Of a DNA stretch of 64,000 nucleotides, positions 21,900 through 34,478 are shown in pieces. The stretch's first letter is position 1. The number at the start of each line of letters is the position of its first letter. The notes under the pieces were generated by a model that saw nothing but the letters and a program-made list of their open reading frames with translations, ran no database searches and was not told the origin of the DNA. The position numbers and the translations under genes are program-made. The stretch lies in contig NC_060023.1 in assembly GCF_021134715.1 (NCBI RefSeq), forward strand, positions 124,001 through 188,000. Direction: 5' to 3'. Source of the stretch: Daphnia pulex (taxonomy: Eukaryota > Arthropoda > Branchiopoda > Diplostraca > Daphniidae).

Positions 21900-24411
21900 A
21901 ACAAAGCCAAATAATTAGACAATTATTATTTATAGCATACGTATAACACATTCGATATTCTCGTAGTGTCATTTGATTTTTTAATTTATTCCCAAACAAC
22001 AACCGTTACCGTCGTCGTCATCCATTCACTTTGATTGAACCATTTTCGCCAATATCCTTATTTCGATTGTAATTCGCCAAACGTCTTTTATTTGGTCACA
22101 TGATTATAAACAATAATTAATTAATATTATCTGCTGTTTGATGCTGAGAGTATATATCTATATTTATAGTGGCTTTTGATTTTGTTGTGGTCGCCCGTTT
22201 GCTGGTTTGGTTTTCCCGCAACTTAAATGGTCAAATCAGCAAAGCAATTCAACCACAAGCGCCCGTCCAATCCTCAGAGATGAAGGCCATCATGACAATT
22301 TGCTGCTGACACATTTCCCATGTAACTTATGTTAGTTGGAATAATAGATAATATATATAATAGAAAGGCCATATTGCCCGAATTATTAAAATAAATGCAC
22401 CATCTATTAATTATTCATATTGCCGGGATATCGTTGGTCAAAACCGTTGCCAAAAATGTGTCCAACGATACAATGCATACAATACTGCTGTGGCTGCTGT
22501 CGAAAAACCAGTTCCCTATATCTTCCCCGGAGTCAAAAAATGTTTCACCCAGCACAGCAGCACAGTTATATAGCGCATATCTATGAGAGACATGTGCTGA
22601 TGAAAACGGTCATTGAGCTACTACTACACAGAGCTGGTACCTGGTTGACTGTACTTGGTGTTGCGTTCATTTCATCAACGACTTGTTTTGCTCTGCTATG
22701 CAAATCATCAGCAGCAGGTTTCCAATTCCAATGGGTTGGTTTTCCAGGCCAAGAGTTCAACGTCTGGCCCTGTCCTCCATTATTATTGTCGCATGCCATC
22801 GAGAAAATTACAACACAAATGAAAATAAAAACAGGCGGAGATTTACATTTGAAATAAAAAAGAAAAAACTGCTGTCGAGAAATGTAATGGAAAAGACGAA
22901 ATATAAAGTTGGGCGCAATGTTTCTCAGTCTTTTCATCCTTGACAGACGTCAACTCGTTATTTTTACATATGATACCATCGACCATCATCTTGAATCCAT
23001 GTATGCAAATCGCCACTGTATTGTGTGTACCGAAATTCCAAACTTTACATTATTAATTAGACCGAGTGTACTACTATTTTATCATTTCGAAATCCAAATG
23101 TCGTTGACCCCTCAGCAACGCAGCATTTGAATTCACAGAATAAGCCTATCCGATCAAAACAGGATTTTCAAATTTTCTTTTTTGTTAAGGCTAAATCCAA
23201 TTAATCAGCCCTAGTTTTTTGTTGGTTTCGTTTCGGGATCAGCAGGTTTCCCAACTCAACAACCAGTTGATCATTCAATTATTTTGTCTGTATTATAATT
23301 AAGACTCTATAGTAAAATGAACGTCTCATTCCCAGCTCTGGTTCAAAGTATAGACAATGGAATTTATTACTCCCTTTTCATTTGATTTCCTTTTTGTTAT
23401 TGCTGTTTAATCTGAAAATTAATTTTCTAACTGAAATAAAAAGGATAAAAAAAGGCCGACAACTATCAGAATAACCGGTTAGAGGACGCCCGTCGTCAAG
23501 TTTGTTTAGACTCGTTTTCTAGACTTGAAAAAACCTTCACGATTCCTTATGTACATGCTGCTCAGCAGCACACAGTCAATGCATTACAGTGCATTAGCCT
23601 CCAACTTGTCAACTCGTATATATGCTATAGATAGTATAGATAGTATAGAACGATGCTGCTGCGCAATAGAATATAGAATAGACACACAATCACACATTCT
23701 TTGCGTGCATTGTTATACATGTACATATCGCCCGAGTTACGAAACACATCACGCCCTATACGCTGATGATGCTGATGGGTGTGGCCTGATTCTAACGGTG
23801 CCTATTTTTAATGGCCTCGATCGACGCATTGCTGACATGTTTGACTTTGTATGGCTAAACCAAATTTGGTTTTCCGTCTGTCTGTCTGAATGTATAGAGT
23901 TTTGTTTCTTCGCCTTATTTGGACTTATTTTGATTTCCTTTTTTTTTAGAATTTTACTAAGATTAAATGGTTTGAAATTGCCCAGTTTTGTCGTCGTCCT
24001 GCAACAACCAACTCGACTGCCTTGTTTTTTGACAGCACGTGCGACCGTCAATATTTTCGACGCTGATAGATTATTGTAGATGAAATCGATGGTTGATGTA
24101 TTAATAGTAGGGCCATTTCCGGGTGGCGACCACACCCATGACATCTTTAATACTATTGATACAGCGAGCGGCTGATGGCTAATATTAATATCAATTAGTA
24201 TACGAGACAGCCAAATAGGAAATAGGTATATTATGTATATTATCAGTCGTTGTCTAAACGTACACAATGATCAGCAGGATATGTGATGCTGATATAGATA
24301 AGAGCCAATAAGTGAAATGTAAATCGTTCGATATGTATTTATATTGGATGGGGAAAACCAAACGGTCTCTATTTGTTATTTCCTTATCTGAAATTCTATT
24401 ATACATCTCAA
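21900..24411. other. Intergenic, about 2.5 kb
   Basis: AT-rich, with only short unsupported open frames, including a run at 23525-24079 that is low-complexity and uses no recognisable domain. No RNA gene or mobile element was identified. Confidence 0.4.
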
Positions 24412-24412
24412 C

Positions 24413-24419
24413 TATTTAA
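24413..24419 (+). promoter_or_regulatory. TATA-like box of VMO-I gene 1
   Basis: C-TATTTAA 100 nt upstream of the start codon. The identical 8-mer occurs 63 nt upstream of the second VMO-I start, which supports a shared core promoter. Confidence 0.45.
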
Positions 24420-24512
24420 GACGGACGGACAAACCCCGGCCCCACGGAAAAACTGAAATCAATCGAGAGTCGGACGTCTTTGGTTTCACACCTGTTCCAA
24501 TATTCAAACGAT

Positions 24513-25179
24513 ATGAAGAGTATGCTGGGATACGTTTTGCTGGCCGCTGCTGGCCTCTTGGCGGTGGCCCAGGGCCAAGTCATCACGGTGACCAACGGGG
24601 AAACGGACGGACGCTGGGGACCATTGGAGAGCTGCCCAGCAGGATCGAGGGCCATCAGTTACCAATCATCTCACGAAGTTGACGCTCCAGTGGTCGACGA
24701 CTCGGCTCTCAACACCCTGGTCCTCTTTTGCGACGACGCCGACAACACCAACATCACCTCCACCCAGGGATAGTAAGTCCGCAATTATTAAATTCCATTT
24801 ATTGATGCTGAAATTGAATTAAATTAAATTGTCTTTGAACATTAGCACTGGCAACTTCCAGAACATCCAGAATTGCCCGTTCGGCGCCTACATGAAGAGT
24901 TTCCAGTTGAGGGTCAGCCCGGCTGGCAACACGACCGACAACACGGCCGTCAACAACATCCGATTCAAATGCTCCAACGACCGCGAAATCAACGGACTGG
25001 GCAACACGGGCGGCTACTGGGGCGACTACAGCGACGAGTGCCTGGACGGTATCTGCGGAATGGAGACCCGCGTCCGCCCGGACGGCGGAATAGTGGTCGA
25101 CAACACGGCCCTCAATGACGTCCGTTTCACTTGCTGCGCTCCGGCCGTCTTCCATGCCAATAAATTCAACCGCCATTAA
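24513..25179 (+). CDS. Vitelline membrane outer layer protein 1-like, copy 1
   Basis: Exons 24513..24772 and 24846..25179 give 197 aa. A signal peptide (LGYVLLAAAGLLAVAQG) is followed by a VMO-I (VOMI) domain, a beta-prism of three internal repeats. The repeats can be seen as three ...DN(T/S)A(L/V)N...(I/L)...(F/L)xC units: DDSALNTLVLFC, DNTAVNNIRFKC and DNTALNDVRFTC, with GxWG motifs (GRWGPLESCP, GYWGDYSDEC). Bird VMO-I is an egg-envelope protein; arthropod members are secreted, and their function is unsettled (egg coat, gut or innate defence). The exon junction (GGA TA | C ACT) sits at the homologous site in copy 2. The C-terminal tail after FTCC is longer than in copy 2. Confidence 0.94.
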
Positions 25180-25815
25180 AAATATCAAATAACCTAACCT
25201 GCTTCCCCATCCAGCATTTTTATTATTTTTTCGAAATAAGATAGGACGTGTTGAGTGTATGATTTGACATGTCGTGATTGCCAAATAGAGAAATGAAATT
25301 CCTCAAAATTCAGGTTTTCTTTTTTTCTTTTTTGAACGACGACCATGACGTACATAGGTTATACATATCTGACATGTAGAAATGATGAGGCGTGATGATG
25401 AACTTGGCACTTTGGTTTCAGCCCCACATCCCAACCACATCACGTATAAACATACTAGACTACGACTTATACTTGGTTTTGTTTTTCTTTTTTTCTTATC
25501 GGTTGAATCAACAAAACGAGACATTGGAAAATATTACACGTTCAACTCTTTTAAATAATATTCACCGTCCATCGCAGTAGTGAACATATGCCAATCGATT
25601 TCGAAATACGCCGATCTGTTTCAAGTTGAACGATGAACCTCCGCCATCTTTTAATGAAATTTCATTTCCTTCTTTTGGTTAAAAAATGACAAAATGGCCT
25701 TATAATTGGATCGCAGAGAGAGCTGCTTATCAGATAATAGGACAAATTTGGGTTTTTTTCTGATTTGCCCAACTGTTGTGTAGGATTGCATAACAACAGG
25801 TTGGCTGTGTATAGC
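25180..25815. other. Intergenic between the two VMO-I genes
   Basis: About 640 bp with no additional gene seen. It carries the 3' end of copy 1 and the promoter of copy 2. Confidence 0.5.
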
Positions 25816-25822
25816 TATTTAA
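25816..25822 (+). promoter_or_regulatory. TATA-like box of VMO-I gene 2
   Basis: C-TATTTAA 63 nt before the start codon, identical to the box of gene 1. Confidence 0.45.
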
Positions 25823-25878
25823 TCCGTCCTACGTCTACAAGTCTGTCTCATTTTTTAATAATCAAATCTGCTGTCAAG

Positions 25879-26516
25879 ATGTTGTCTCTGCTCCGTTTAG
25901 CCTCGTTCGTCGTCGCTTGCCTGCTCCTGGCCGGCACCAGCACTAACGCCTTGAAAATCATTTCCGTCAACAACGGAGAAGTGCAAGGCATTTGGGGCAA
26001 ATTGGAAGTTTGTCCGGACGGATCGGCCGCCATCGGTTACCAAACGCAAAACGACCAGCTGGACGTTCCGTTGCATGACAAAACGGCCCTCAATTCCATC
26101 CGGCTCTTTTGCAACGACACCCAAGGCACCAACATCACCTCCACACTCGGAGAGTAATTTAAATACGTCCGGTTTCATTCTATCACATTTAATTCATTTC
26201 AAATATTATTAACAGTACGGGCATTTGGGAGTTGAGACTCAATTGCCCGGCAGGCGAGGCCTTGTCTTCGTTCCGTCTTCGAGTGGAGCCGTACGATTCG
26301 GCCAATTCCGACAACACGGCCGTCAACAGCATCCAGTTCAACTGCACCGACGGATCGCTGCTCAACTACAACGGAAATACGGCCGGAATTTGGGGCGAAT
26401 TCAGCGCCGATCAATGCGAGACGGGCATTTGCGGATTGGAAACTCTTGTCCAGCCGTTGGGTGGCAGTTTGACGGATAACACGGCCGTCAACGACGTCGT
26501 CTTCATTTGTTGCTGA
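25879..26516 (+). CDS. Vitelline membrane outer layer protein 1-like, copy 2
   Basis: Exons 25879..26153 and 26216..26516 give 191 aa. The signal peptide (LASFVVACLLLAGTSTNA) is followed by the VMO-I domain with the same three-fold pattern: HDKTALNSIRLFC, DNTAVNSIQFNC and DNTAVNDVVFIC, plus GIWGKLEVCP and GIWGEFSADQC. The protein stops right after the last Cys pair. It is in tandem with copy 1, with the intron in the same codon phase and a matching promoter element, so a local gene duplication is clear although the proteins have diverged. Secreted; exact role unknown. Confidence 0.94.
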
Positions 26517-27117
26517 ATATACTTAATAGCATCATTCTTATTGATGATTCGTGATCTTTAATATTAGGCTATTCTAATAATAAATAATTGATGATGTAAT
26601 ACAAATGTTAATGATAGATGAATTTCGGTCAGTTGAAGAAATGCCAAGTCATTCCAAAAGTCCGGAACGTGTCAGATGAAAGTTATTTGCTTTTTTGTAG
26701 AGATTAGATAACGACCGGCCTATAATCTCAGGTCGTTTATTGATCCGGTTGCGGATGTTTACTGGCCATGCGATGATAAAGACGATACAAACATATACAG
26801 TATCGTACATAAACTATAATTTCAAACAATGACAAGTATAGTAAAAAATATGAGTAGCACCGGTTAAAAATGATTTCAACATTTCCAGCCATAACGCAAT
26901 TTTCTGTCTAGAACTAATTAACAACCGGAGCGTTCCTTATTTTTCTAAAATTTTGCTTGAAATACAATTTCCATTATTACATATTACCACAGGGTCGAAT
27001 TATTAAAAATAATTTGTATTAATCTAGCCTCATTTGCAATAAATATCGATTGGCATTGGAAACCCTTTCAGCCCAAAAAAAAAAAATGGCGCGCTGTGCT
27101 ATTTCATCAGTCAGCTA
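26517..27117. other. Intergenic, AT-rich
   Basis: 3' flank of VMO-I copy 2; nothing else recognised. Confidence 0.4.
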
Positions 27118-27462
27118 TTGATAGCAAAATTATATGCAATTTTCTGCATCAGTATAAATAAGACACCCACTAAGCTGTATTGTCCCGTTTGTCCCACTCT
27201 TCCGCATCATCCGCATCATCCGCATCATTGCCATCCATGTCCAGTTGTTATCTGCCCACATTGCCCTACCTGCTATCCCTGGCATAAACCTTGCCCTACT
27301 ACCAAACCCACTAAACCACCTCACTGCCATCACCATCATCCCATTCACGGCTGCCTCGATAAAGAAATGATCGAATACCAAGACCAACCCGATCCAGATG
27401 TTACGCAACAGAATATTTTATTTCATTTCGTTTCATTGGGATTTACTGCAAGGGTTCAATAA
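27118..27462 (+). other. Cys/His/Pro-rich open frame, possible exon
   Basis: An open frame whose middle reads as alternating CP, HP and HH units, e.g. CPVCPTLPHHPHHPHHCHPC, then CPHCPTCYPWHKPCP and HCHHHHP. There is no in-frame ATG. GTATAAATAA lies at about 27154, immediately before the Cys-rich part, and an AATAAA at about 27545. The composition suggests metal binding or a secreted low-complexity protein, but part of it comes from a CATCATCCG-type repeat. It may be a chance frame or an exon with its start elsewhere. Confidence 0.25.
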
Positions 27463-29746
27463 CTAACCACAGCTTTTGTATTTGTTACATACATTACCAG
27501 ATTAAATGGCAATAAACTAATCACTATTCATTATTAAACGCGAGAAATAAAGGAACTCGACCTTATTGAAAATGGATTGCCATAATTTTATTTAGTAGTT
27601 TTAATTAACCAACAATTGCAACTAAGCGCAAAATTAATTGATTCAAACATTTTAATAGCAGCAGTCGACACAAATCCAACAGCTGAGAGGATCCGATTTG
27701 CATTTCATAAACGATTTACTGGACCGCATGGTGAAGTCATTCGTCTTCCTGTAATAACTTATATCAACTCACTAAATTTGTTAATAGATAGTGTTGATTG
27801 AGTTGGTTGGACAAAGTTTAAATCAAGTGTGGAGCTGCAAAGAGTTTGGCGGTTTGAACATTTACGTGACCTTCAGGTGACCCACAGGTATAGAATAGAC
27901 CGGTGGAACGAGTTTTTTAAAACTAGAATTTATCAGCATGTTTTTAAGATTCCTAAACTAACAAACTGTTTCTATCAGTTCAGTTTGTTTCTGCATTGCC
28001 ATGCTCCAACGCAGCAACATTCCTGAGATGTGTGAAATTGTTTCGTCTTTGTTTCAGGTGTCGTCAGCTTTGATTTCAATCACCATGATTTCAATGTTCA
28101 CTTTGGGTTTGGGATACCTAAAAAAATCTTGCAACATATCCACCTATGACCACTTCTTCTTGTAAGGCTGATCCTATTTTTAAATCGAGAAAATGGTGTC
28201 AACATTCTTTCAGTAAAGATTGAACTGTATCTTACCAGTGGAGAAAGACTTCAAAATTCAAATCGCCAAGGTATCTTTCCACATTTTCTTCTAATTTGTT
28301 GCCATTTTAAAAGAGAACATTTCTTGATACTCTTTTCAGGAATGGGACGAGGGTTATAGGGATCGGACTTTGTTCTATGACAGTTATTTCGGCACGACCA
28401 GTCCTCAATGTCCTCATATTTGCACCGAGTTATGAGGATATCTCTGCTCGACCTAAAACGCGCCACAGTCGAGAACCCGTTGGTGGTCTGATTAAATTCG
28501 GTTCTAATGTTGCCCCATCCACAACACTAATACCATCTTTTACTCCTGGGTAAAATATCCTTGTCGTCTCCTTCAGATGCTGATAATGACCTTTCTCATC
28601 TAAAAGCAGATTCTGTTGAGGTACATCTCTATTTTTGAACTAGAGAATTTTCTTCCAGTTATTGGCATTTTTCAGTAAAGTGTAAATTTTTTTTTCAATT
28701 TTAATTACAAAGGGAAATTCGGATTTTTGTCCTCCCACCCAGTCACCTGATTTAAAATCCGTAAGGTAAATTCACTTTTATCTTGCGATTGTTAATGTTT
28801 TCATTATCGTTTTCCTTTTATTCTGGTTATATCTGACTGCTTGTATCACACCTAGAAATCATTTAAAACAGTCAAAAGAGTTAATCAAAATTCCAGATTT
28901 CATACAATTTTCTCACGCCGAAAAAGAAAACGAACGTAAAAACTTTCTCTTGTTAAAGTAAACTAAATTTTTTCTTAAAATCCGTTCTTGCACAGCTAGA
29001 GATTCGTATTCCTTTTAGTAATAATCCAAAGCGCCGTTATTGTAATAATAGTCGTAAATAACGATCATTTTTTTCTGAAAGCAGCTTTCTCCTTCTTTTG
29101 CGCTTTCGATTTCACCTTTTTATCCCCGCCGTGTTCGGGTATTGTTCGATTCCTTTTAACGGGATGAGCCTTTCACACTTTCAGCTATTAAAGCGGCTGT
29201 CCTCGGGCATTGCCTATGCCGAATGACGATAAATAATTTTGCAGGATGACTAGGCTATAGAAGGCGAAAGTATTTGTCATTTTTCATTTCCTCCATGTTT
29301 CGAAAAAGTAAAAGCGGTTGCAGGGGTCAACACAGCACTTAAATATCTCTTCCATATTCATCGTTCCATATACCCGTAGGCCAAAACAGGATTATTAAAT
29401 AACATCCCGGCACTGCGGCGCAAACAAATGGCCTTCTTATGTTAATCAACAGAGTAGCACTGCCGTACAAGCCGTACAAATAGTTTTGTGCCGATGAAAA
29501 GATGAAACCGCTTTCTCCCCAATCATCGCTAATACCACACCCCACTTTTACTTTTGCCCGTCAAAAAAGTTTAAAAAGAGTGTCTACTAGACGTTATGAC
29601 TCCCACACGTTCGACTGCCGCATTCCAACGTGCACACTCGACGCCGAGTGCTTCCCGATTTTGATCCGATACTGATGTTTTATTTAATCCTAGTCACGTC
29701 GTCTTATTGAATTTCGACTTCTTTTCAAGGCTGAAGGATTCCCACG
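27463..29746. other. Intergenic, about 2.3 kb upstream of SLC4A11
   Basis: Several short frames (27616-28026 on plus, 28251-28466 on minus) resemble degraded mobile-element coding sequence in style, but no domain could be named. The right 150 bp are the 5' flank of the transporter. Confidence 0.35.
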
Positions 29747-32700
29747 ATGAAGGACGTGACCAAAGAAAATTTGGAGGGAATCGGATGTGATGAAGAACAA
29801 GAAAAGACAAACAGTCGACCTTTGCAAACGGACTGGTCTAGTTTGAACACGATGGGACTCCCCGGCGTCGTCGATGCGTCCTACCGCGACCCGCCATCCG
29901 ACCAAAAACTCCGGCTGAGAAGCAACTGCCCACTGGTCGAAACTTCAAATTCAATTTGGAATTTTCAAGAAAATGAATGGCGACTCACTTTCGGTATTTG
30001 AATTCTGGTTTGAAACATTGCACATTCTTAAGTTATTAGCGTAGCGTACACTCAGATCAAACGCGAATTTAATGTTTTTATCGCTAGATGGCATTAACAT
30101 CGTGTTTTGTTTGTTTATTTATTTAATGCAGTCGACGGTGAGGAGACTAGTCTACTCTACTCCAAACATGAAGTGAGTTAACTTTATTGTACAATAGAAA
30201 CCATTTCGATTAAATTAACGGATATTATCTGTCCATTTCAGAAAATTGCTCTTCAGGATTTCGATGGCGAAGTGAGACCGGCCATTGACGTCGAGCAATT
30301 TCTTGATCAGGATTGTGTCCTTTTGCTGGATGAAGATGTTGCAGTGTCACAGAATTATTCGTCACCAGCTGAATTGGTGGATCTGTTGTTGGGTAGGATG
30401 GGATTGTCTGCAACTGTTGCTGAAGAAGCCAAAACCATCCTTTTCACGAATGACTCTGGTATTATTATCAATTGGTGAAATTGTTTTTGGGTACAAACTA
30501 AATCAACACTTGAAATTGTATTGATTCATAGTTCCAACATTGAGAAGAACCATTCAGGCAATCTACAGCTCAAAAGACAAGAGCAAAGGAGAATTCGAAT
30601 ATGACGAGTCATGGGTCTGCACAGTGTAAGTACAAATTGGAATTTTTCTTTACTGTTCATTACACATCGAAATTAACAATAGGGCTGATGTTCCATCACT
30701 GATGAAGCGTCACACTGCCATCATAAGATTGAAACAACCAACCAACATGGGTGACACTTGCCATGATGTCCAGCTGTTTGTTCTTATTCTCTGCCCTGTT
30801 AAAGAGGTTAATTGATTACAGAATTCAGACAATTTATTGGAAATGAATGGCCAATTTTTAATAAAAACAGAAAAGCACTAAAAATGGACTGGAGACCGGT
30901 CGCACGTTTGCCACTCTGTTGGCAGACGCAAACATACGCCGTCAACTGCTGGAAGTTACCACCGACAAGGAATTCAAGCGGCTCATGTTGAATCGCACCC
31001 AAGAATTGATAGACGAACAACGTCAGAGTCGTGCAGCCGTTCCCATCAAACTAGACAGTGACGTCCAATCAAAAACCAAAAGCGTAGAGACGAAGAAAGT
31101 GAGTTTTTATTAAGCAAGTATACTTCTCTAGTAATTTACTAATGTTCCATTCAAACACAGAATATTTGGAAATTTGGGCAGTTTGGGCAAGGCATTCGCG
31201 AAGATCTTTGCCGACGTCTTCCCCATTACATTTCCGACTACGTTGATGGCGTCGTGGGCCAAAAGACTCCTCAAAAGGTTCTGTCGACGACCTTTTTCCT
31301 TTACTTTGCTTGTCTTCTTCCAGCCATCGCTTTCGGGGTCCTCAACGATCACAACACTCACGGCAAAATCGGTTAAGTTTATACAAAAATGAATTTGAAC
31401 CTTTGAAACTCATTTTTAGTAAATCATTCGGCCAAAACTTTAGGCGTCAAGAAGGTGATAATGGGCCAGACGATCGGCGGTCTCTTTTTCGCCATTTTTG
31501 GCGGCCAACCGCTTTTGATTCTTCTAACCACCGCCCCACTGGCGCTCTACATCAAAGGTATTTTTATTCCGTTCCGATTTGTCAATGACATTTTAATAAT
31601 TCCGATGTTCTTTTACTTATTCTCCAGTCATTTCGAGTATCTGCGACGATTTTCAATTGGATTTCTTCGCCATGTACGGATGTGTCGGCCTCTGGTGCGC
31701 CTTTTTCCTTTTGATCTTTTCGCTGTTTAACGTCTCGCGGCTGATGCACTGGTGCACCCGGTCTACCGAGGAAATTTTTGGCCTTTTCATCTCGGTCGCC
31801 TTTTGTGTCGACGCTTGTCGCGACACGGCCAAAAGTCAGTTTTTTTTAAATTTTTCCCGTGGGATTTCTTTATTCAAATCATTTTCAATTTGTTTTCTGT
31901 TGTGTGCAGACTTTCAAAAAAATTTCTACTCATCCCAATGTCAAGGGGAAAATGCCATCACAAACATCACCAACAGCCTTAGCTCATCCTTGACGTTTTA
32001 TTCGTGGAATGACACGAGGGCCAATGACTCTGCCGAGGCTATTGCTGATCCTAATGAGGAGCCAATGGGAGTCGAATGCAACCAGGCGAGTTCGGTGCTT
32101 TTCCTTCTGTTGATGCTGGGAACCGTCTGGCTGGGCGTTTCCATCTTCAACTTTAAGAAAACGTATGGGGAATTCTTTAACTTTAACTTTTTATCAATTT
32201 AAACGTTAAATTGATTTTGATTCCCAGGCCGTTTTTGTCGGCTGGAAAACGGGAAATCCTGGCAGATTACGCATTGCCCATCGCCGTCGTCACGATGAGT
32301 TTCGTCGGCTCATTTTTCTTCCGAGAAGTTAAAGGTATTTTCAATTTCCTCGTTTGGTTTAATTACCCAGCTAATTATTCTAAATTGAGCAGCTGAGCCA
32401 TTCCGTTACGACGACAGTGAAAATGTTTTCACTGTGACTCCTCTGGAGCGACTTCCTGGACTGGCCATTGCCGGGGCAATGGGATTGGGTTTCGCCTTGT
32501 CACTTCTCATTTTGATGGACCAAAATATTTCTTCGGCCATGGTCAACACGCCACTCAACAAGTAAATGCCATTTTTAAAGAATTAAGGGTCGATTTTAAC
32601 TTTTACTTTTTCCCTTAGTTTGAAAAAAGGACCGGCATACCATTGGGATCTATTTGTCATGGCCATTCTAACGGCCGCCTTATCAGCTGTCGGCTTGCCA

Positions 32701-33309
32701 TGGATGCACGCCCTTGTTCCGCATTCGCCACTTCACGCCCGCGCGCTGGCTGATGTCGAGGAACGAGTCCATCAAGGCCACGTCTATCAAATGTAAAATC
32801 TTCCTCACAATTCCTTTCATTTTCAATTCCTAATTGAATGATTTACATTTAATGTTTTTCATTCTACATTTGGCAGAATTGTACGAGTACGTGAGACTCG
32901 ACTGACAGTCCTTTTCTCCCACATCCTCATTGGCCTGTCGATCATGTTGTTGCCTTATCCGTTGGCCTACATTCCGCCGGCCGTCCTCAACGGCCTTTTC
33001 CTTTACGTGGCCGTCACTGGACTCGGCGGCAATCAAATGTTTGAGCGTATCTCTCTCTTTTTCACGGAGCAATCCGCTTATCCGCCCAATCACTACATTC
33101 GCCGAGTTCCCCAGCGCAAAATCCACCAATTCACTGGATGCCAATTGGCTCAGCTGATGCTCATGTGTCTCTTTGGATTTGTTCCTTGGCCTTACATGAA
33201 GATGATTTTCCCTGTCATTCTCCTTTCACTTCTCCCTATTCGCCACTTGATTGTCCCTCGTGTAGTTGAGGATCGTTTTCTCAAGGCCCTGGATAGTAGC
33301 GAACATTAA
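29747..33309 (+). CDS. SLC4 family transporter, SLC4A11-like
   Basis: Fourteen exons splice in frame into 880 aa: 29747-29993, 30132-30172, 30242-30458, 30532-30625, 30683-30806, 30871-31098, 31161-31371, 31420-31557, 31628-31834, 31910-32162, 32228-32334, 32393-32561, 32619-32792, 32877-33309. The first six encode a cytosolic phosphotransferase-like domain (about 1-317). The rest is the SLC4 membrane domain, with [30 protein letters not shown] and [20 protein letters not shown], an extracellular loop with N-glycosylation sequons (NITN, NDT), and [17 protein letters not shown]. The ending [12 protein letters not shown] ... ALDSSEH and the overall length match SLC4A11 (electrogenic H+/OH-, NH3-linked or water transport) better than anion exchangers or NBCs. 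An AATAAA lies at 33470-33475. The last 170 coding bases are duplicated near 62.5 kb. Confidence 0.95.
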
Positions 33310-33469
33310 ATTTTCCAGTTCCTTCTTCCACTTGATATCGTGGGAGATTTCATTTTTGACACATTATATTCTTATTGTTTAGTCTTTTGAGTTTTGACCA
33401 TCTAACATGAATTAAAATTTCGGTTTCATGGAATTGAACCGTTTTGTATTGTTGTCAACTCGTCCCAGA

Positions 33470-33475
33470 AATAAA
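33470..33475 (+). terminator. Poly(A) signal of the SLC4A11-like gene
   Basis: AATAAA 161 nt past the stop codon. Confidence 0.55.
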
Positions 33476-34478
33476 TTTGAATGTTAAAAGTACATGCACA
33501 AACAGGAGATGGAAAGATTCATCTAGTCTACCTATCTATGCTATCAATGGATCAAGTCAGAGCCTCAAGTCAAGTTAATTGGTAAGGGTAAGTTAATATC
33601 TTGTTGTCTTCTTATAACTCTTAAGCTGTATCTCATAATATGTAATATGTTGTTGATAATTTCCGACTATACTCACACCGATTTTGGTTTGATCGTTGAT
33701 CTCTTAATTGATTGATCTAATTGATGGATTGCGTTAGTTTTGATTCTGTTAAACAATTCCTCCAGATTTTTTCTCTTCTATTTTCACTTATTTTCTAATG
33801 GCAACACCGCTTTCAGTTTCCAGTTCTCCCGGAAGTTCGTCTGCACTCCGCAGTACAAAAGCGGCTGAAGCCTGAAGTTCTCAGGCGACACGCGACAGCA
33901 CAGACGTTGTATAGTGAGGCTGCCATCAGGATAAATTGCAAAGTTTCAGTATCGAGTTTTTGCGAGCATTTTGGGGAAAATGAGTCAGTTTACGCAGAAA
34001 TTTGCTTGTTTTTCTCTATTGCCTAAAATGTTCCCTGTTCCGTTATAGCCGTTACCTCTTAACGTGATTGAAACTTGAAACAAGTCAGTCACATTAAAGA
34101 AAGGTTTGAAACAGCCCATGTGCCCAGCAGATCACATTGGTGCAATAAGTGAGTCATCTTCCTTAAAAAAAAAATTTTACAAGAAGATCACACGATCACA
34201 CTACCACTTAGGCTCTTAGCCCCTGATGCAATAGCAGCAAGTCTAAGGGTACAGTGTGATTTTTAATATTACCTCTGATTGTGAATAACCCGGTGATGTA
34301 GGACAAGTATGTAACGAAGTAAACTCAAACATTCAGTGACTGCAACTCCTATCTATGTGAATCTGCCAGACAGAATTTTCAGTTCACCTAATAGCATTTT
34401 TAAAGAAGTGAGGAGAACGCTTGTGTGGAATCGTCGAAAAGCAACCCAGTTTTTGCTAACTTGTTCGTGAAGGTTCAA

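Noticed and set aside
23525..24079. 184-aa open frame on plus
   Set aside because: No ATG-anchored domain, hydrophobic low-complexity stretches from T-rich DNA, and no neighbouring exon structure.
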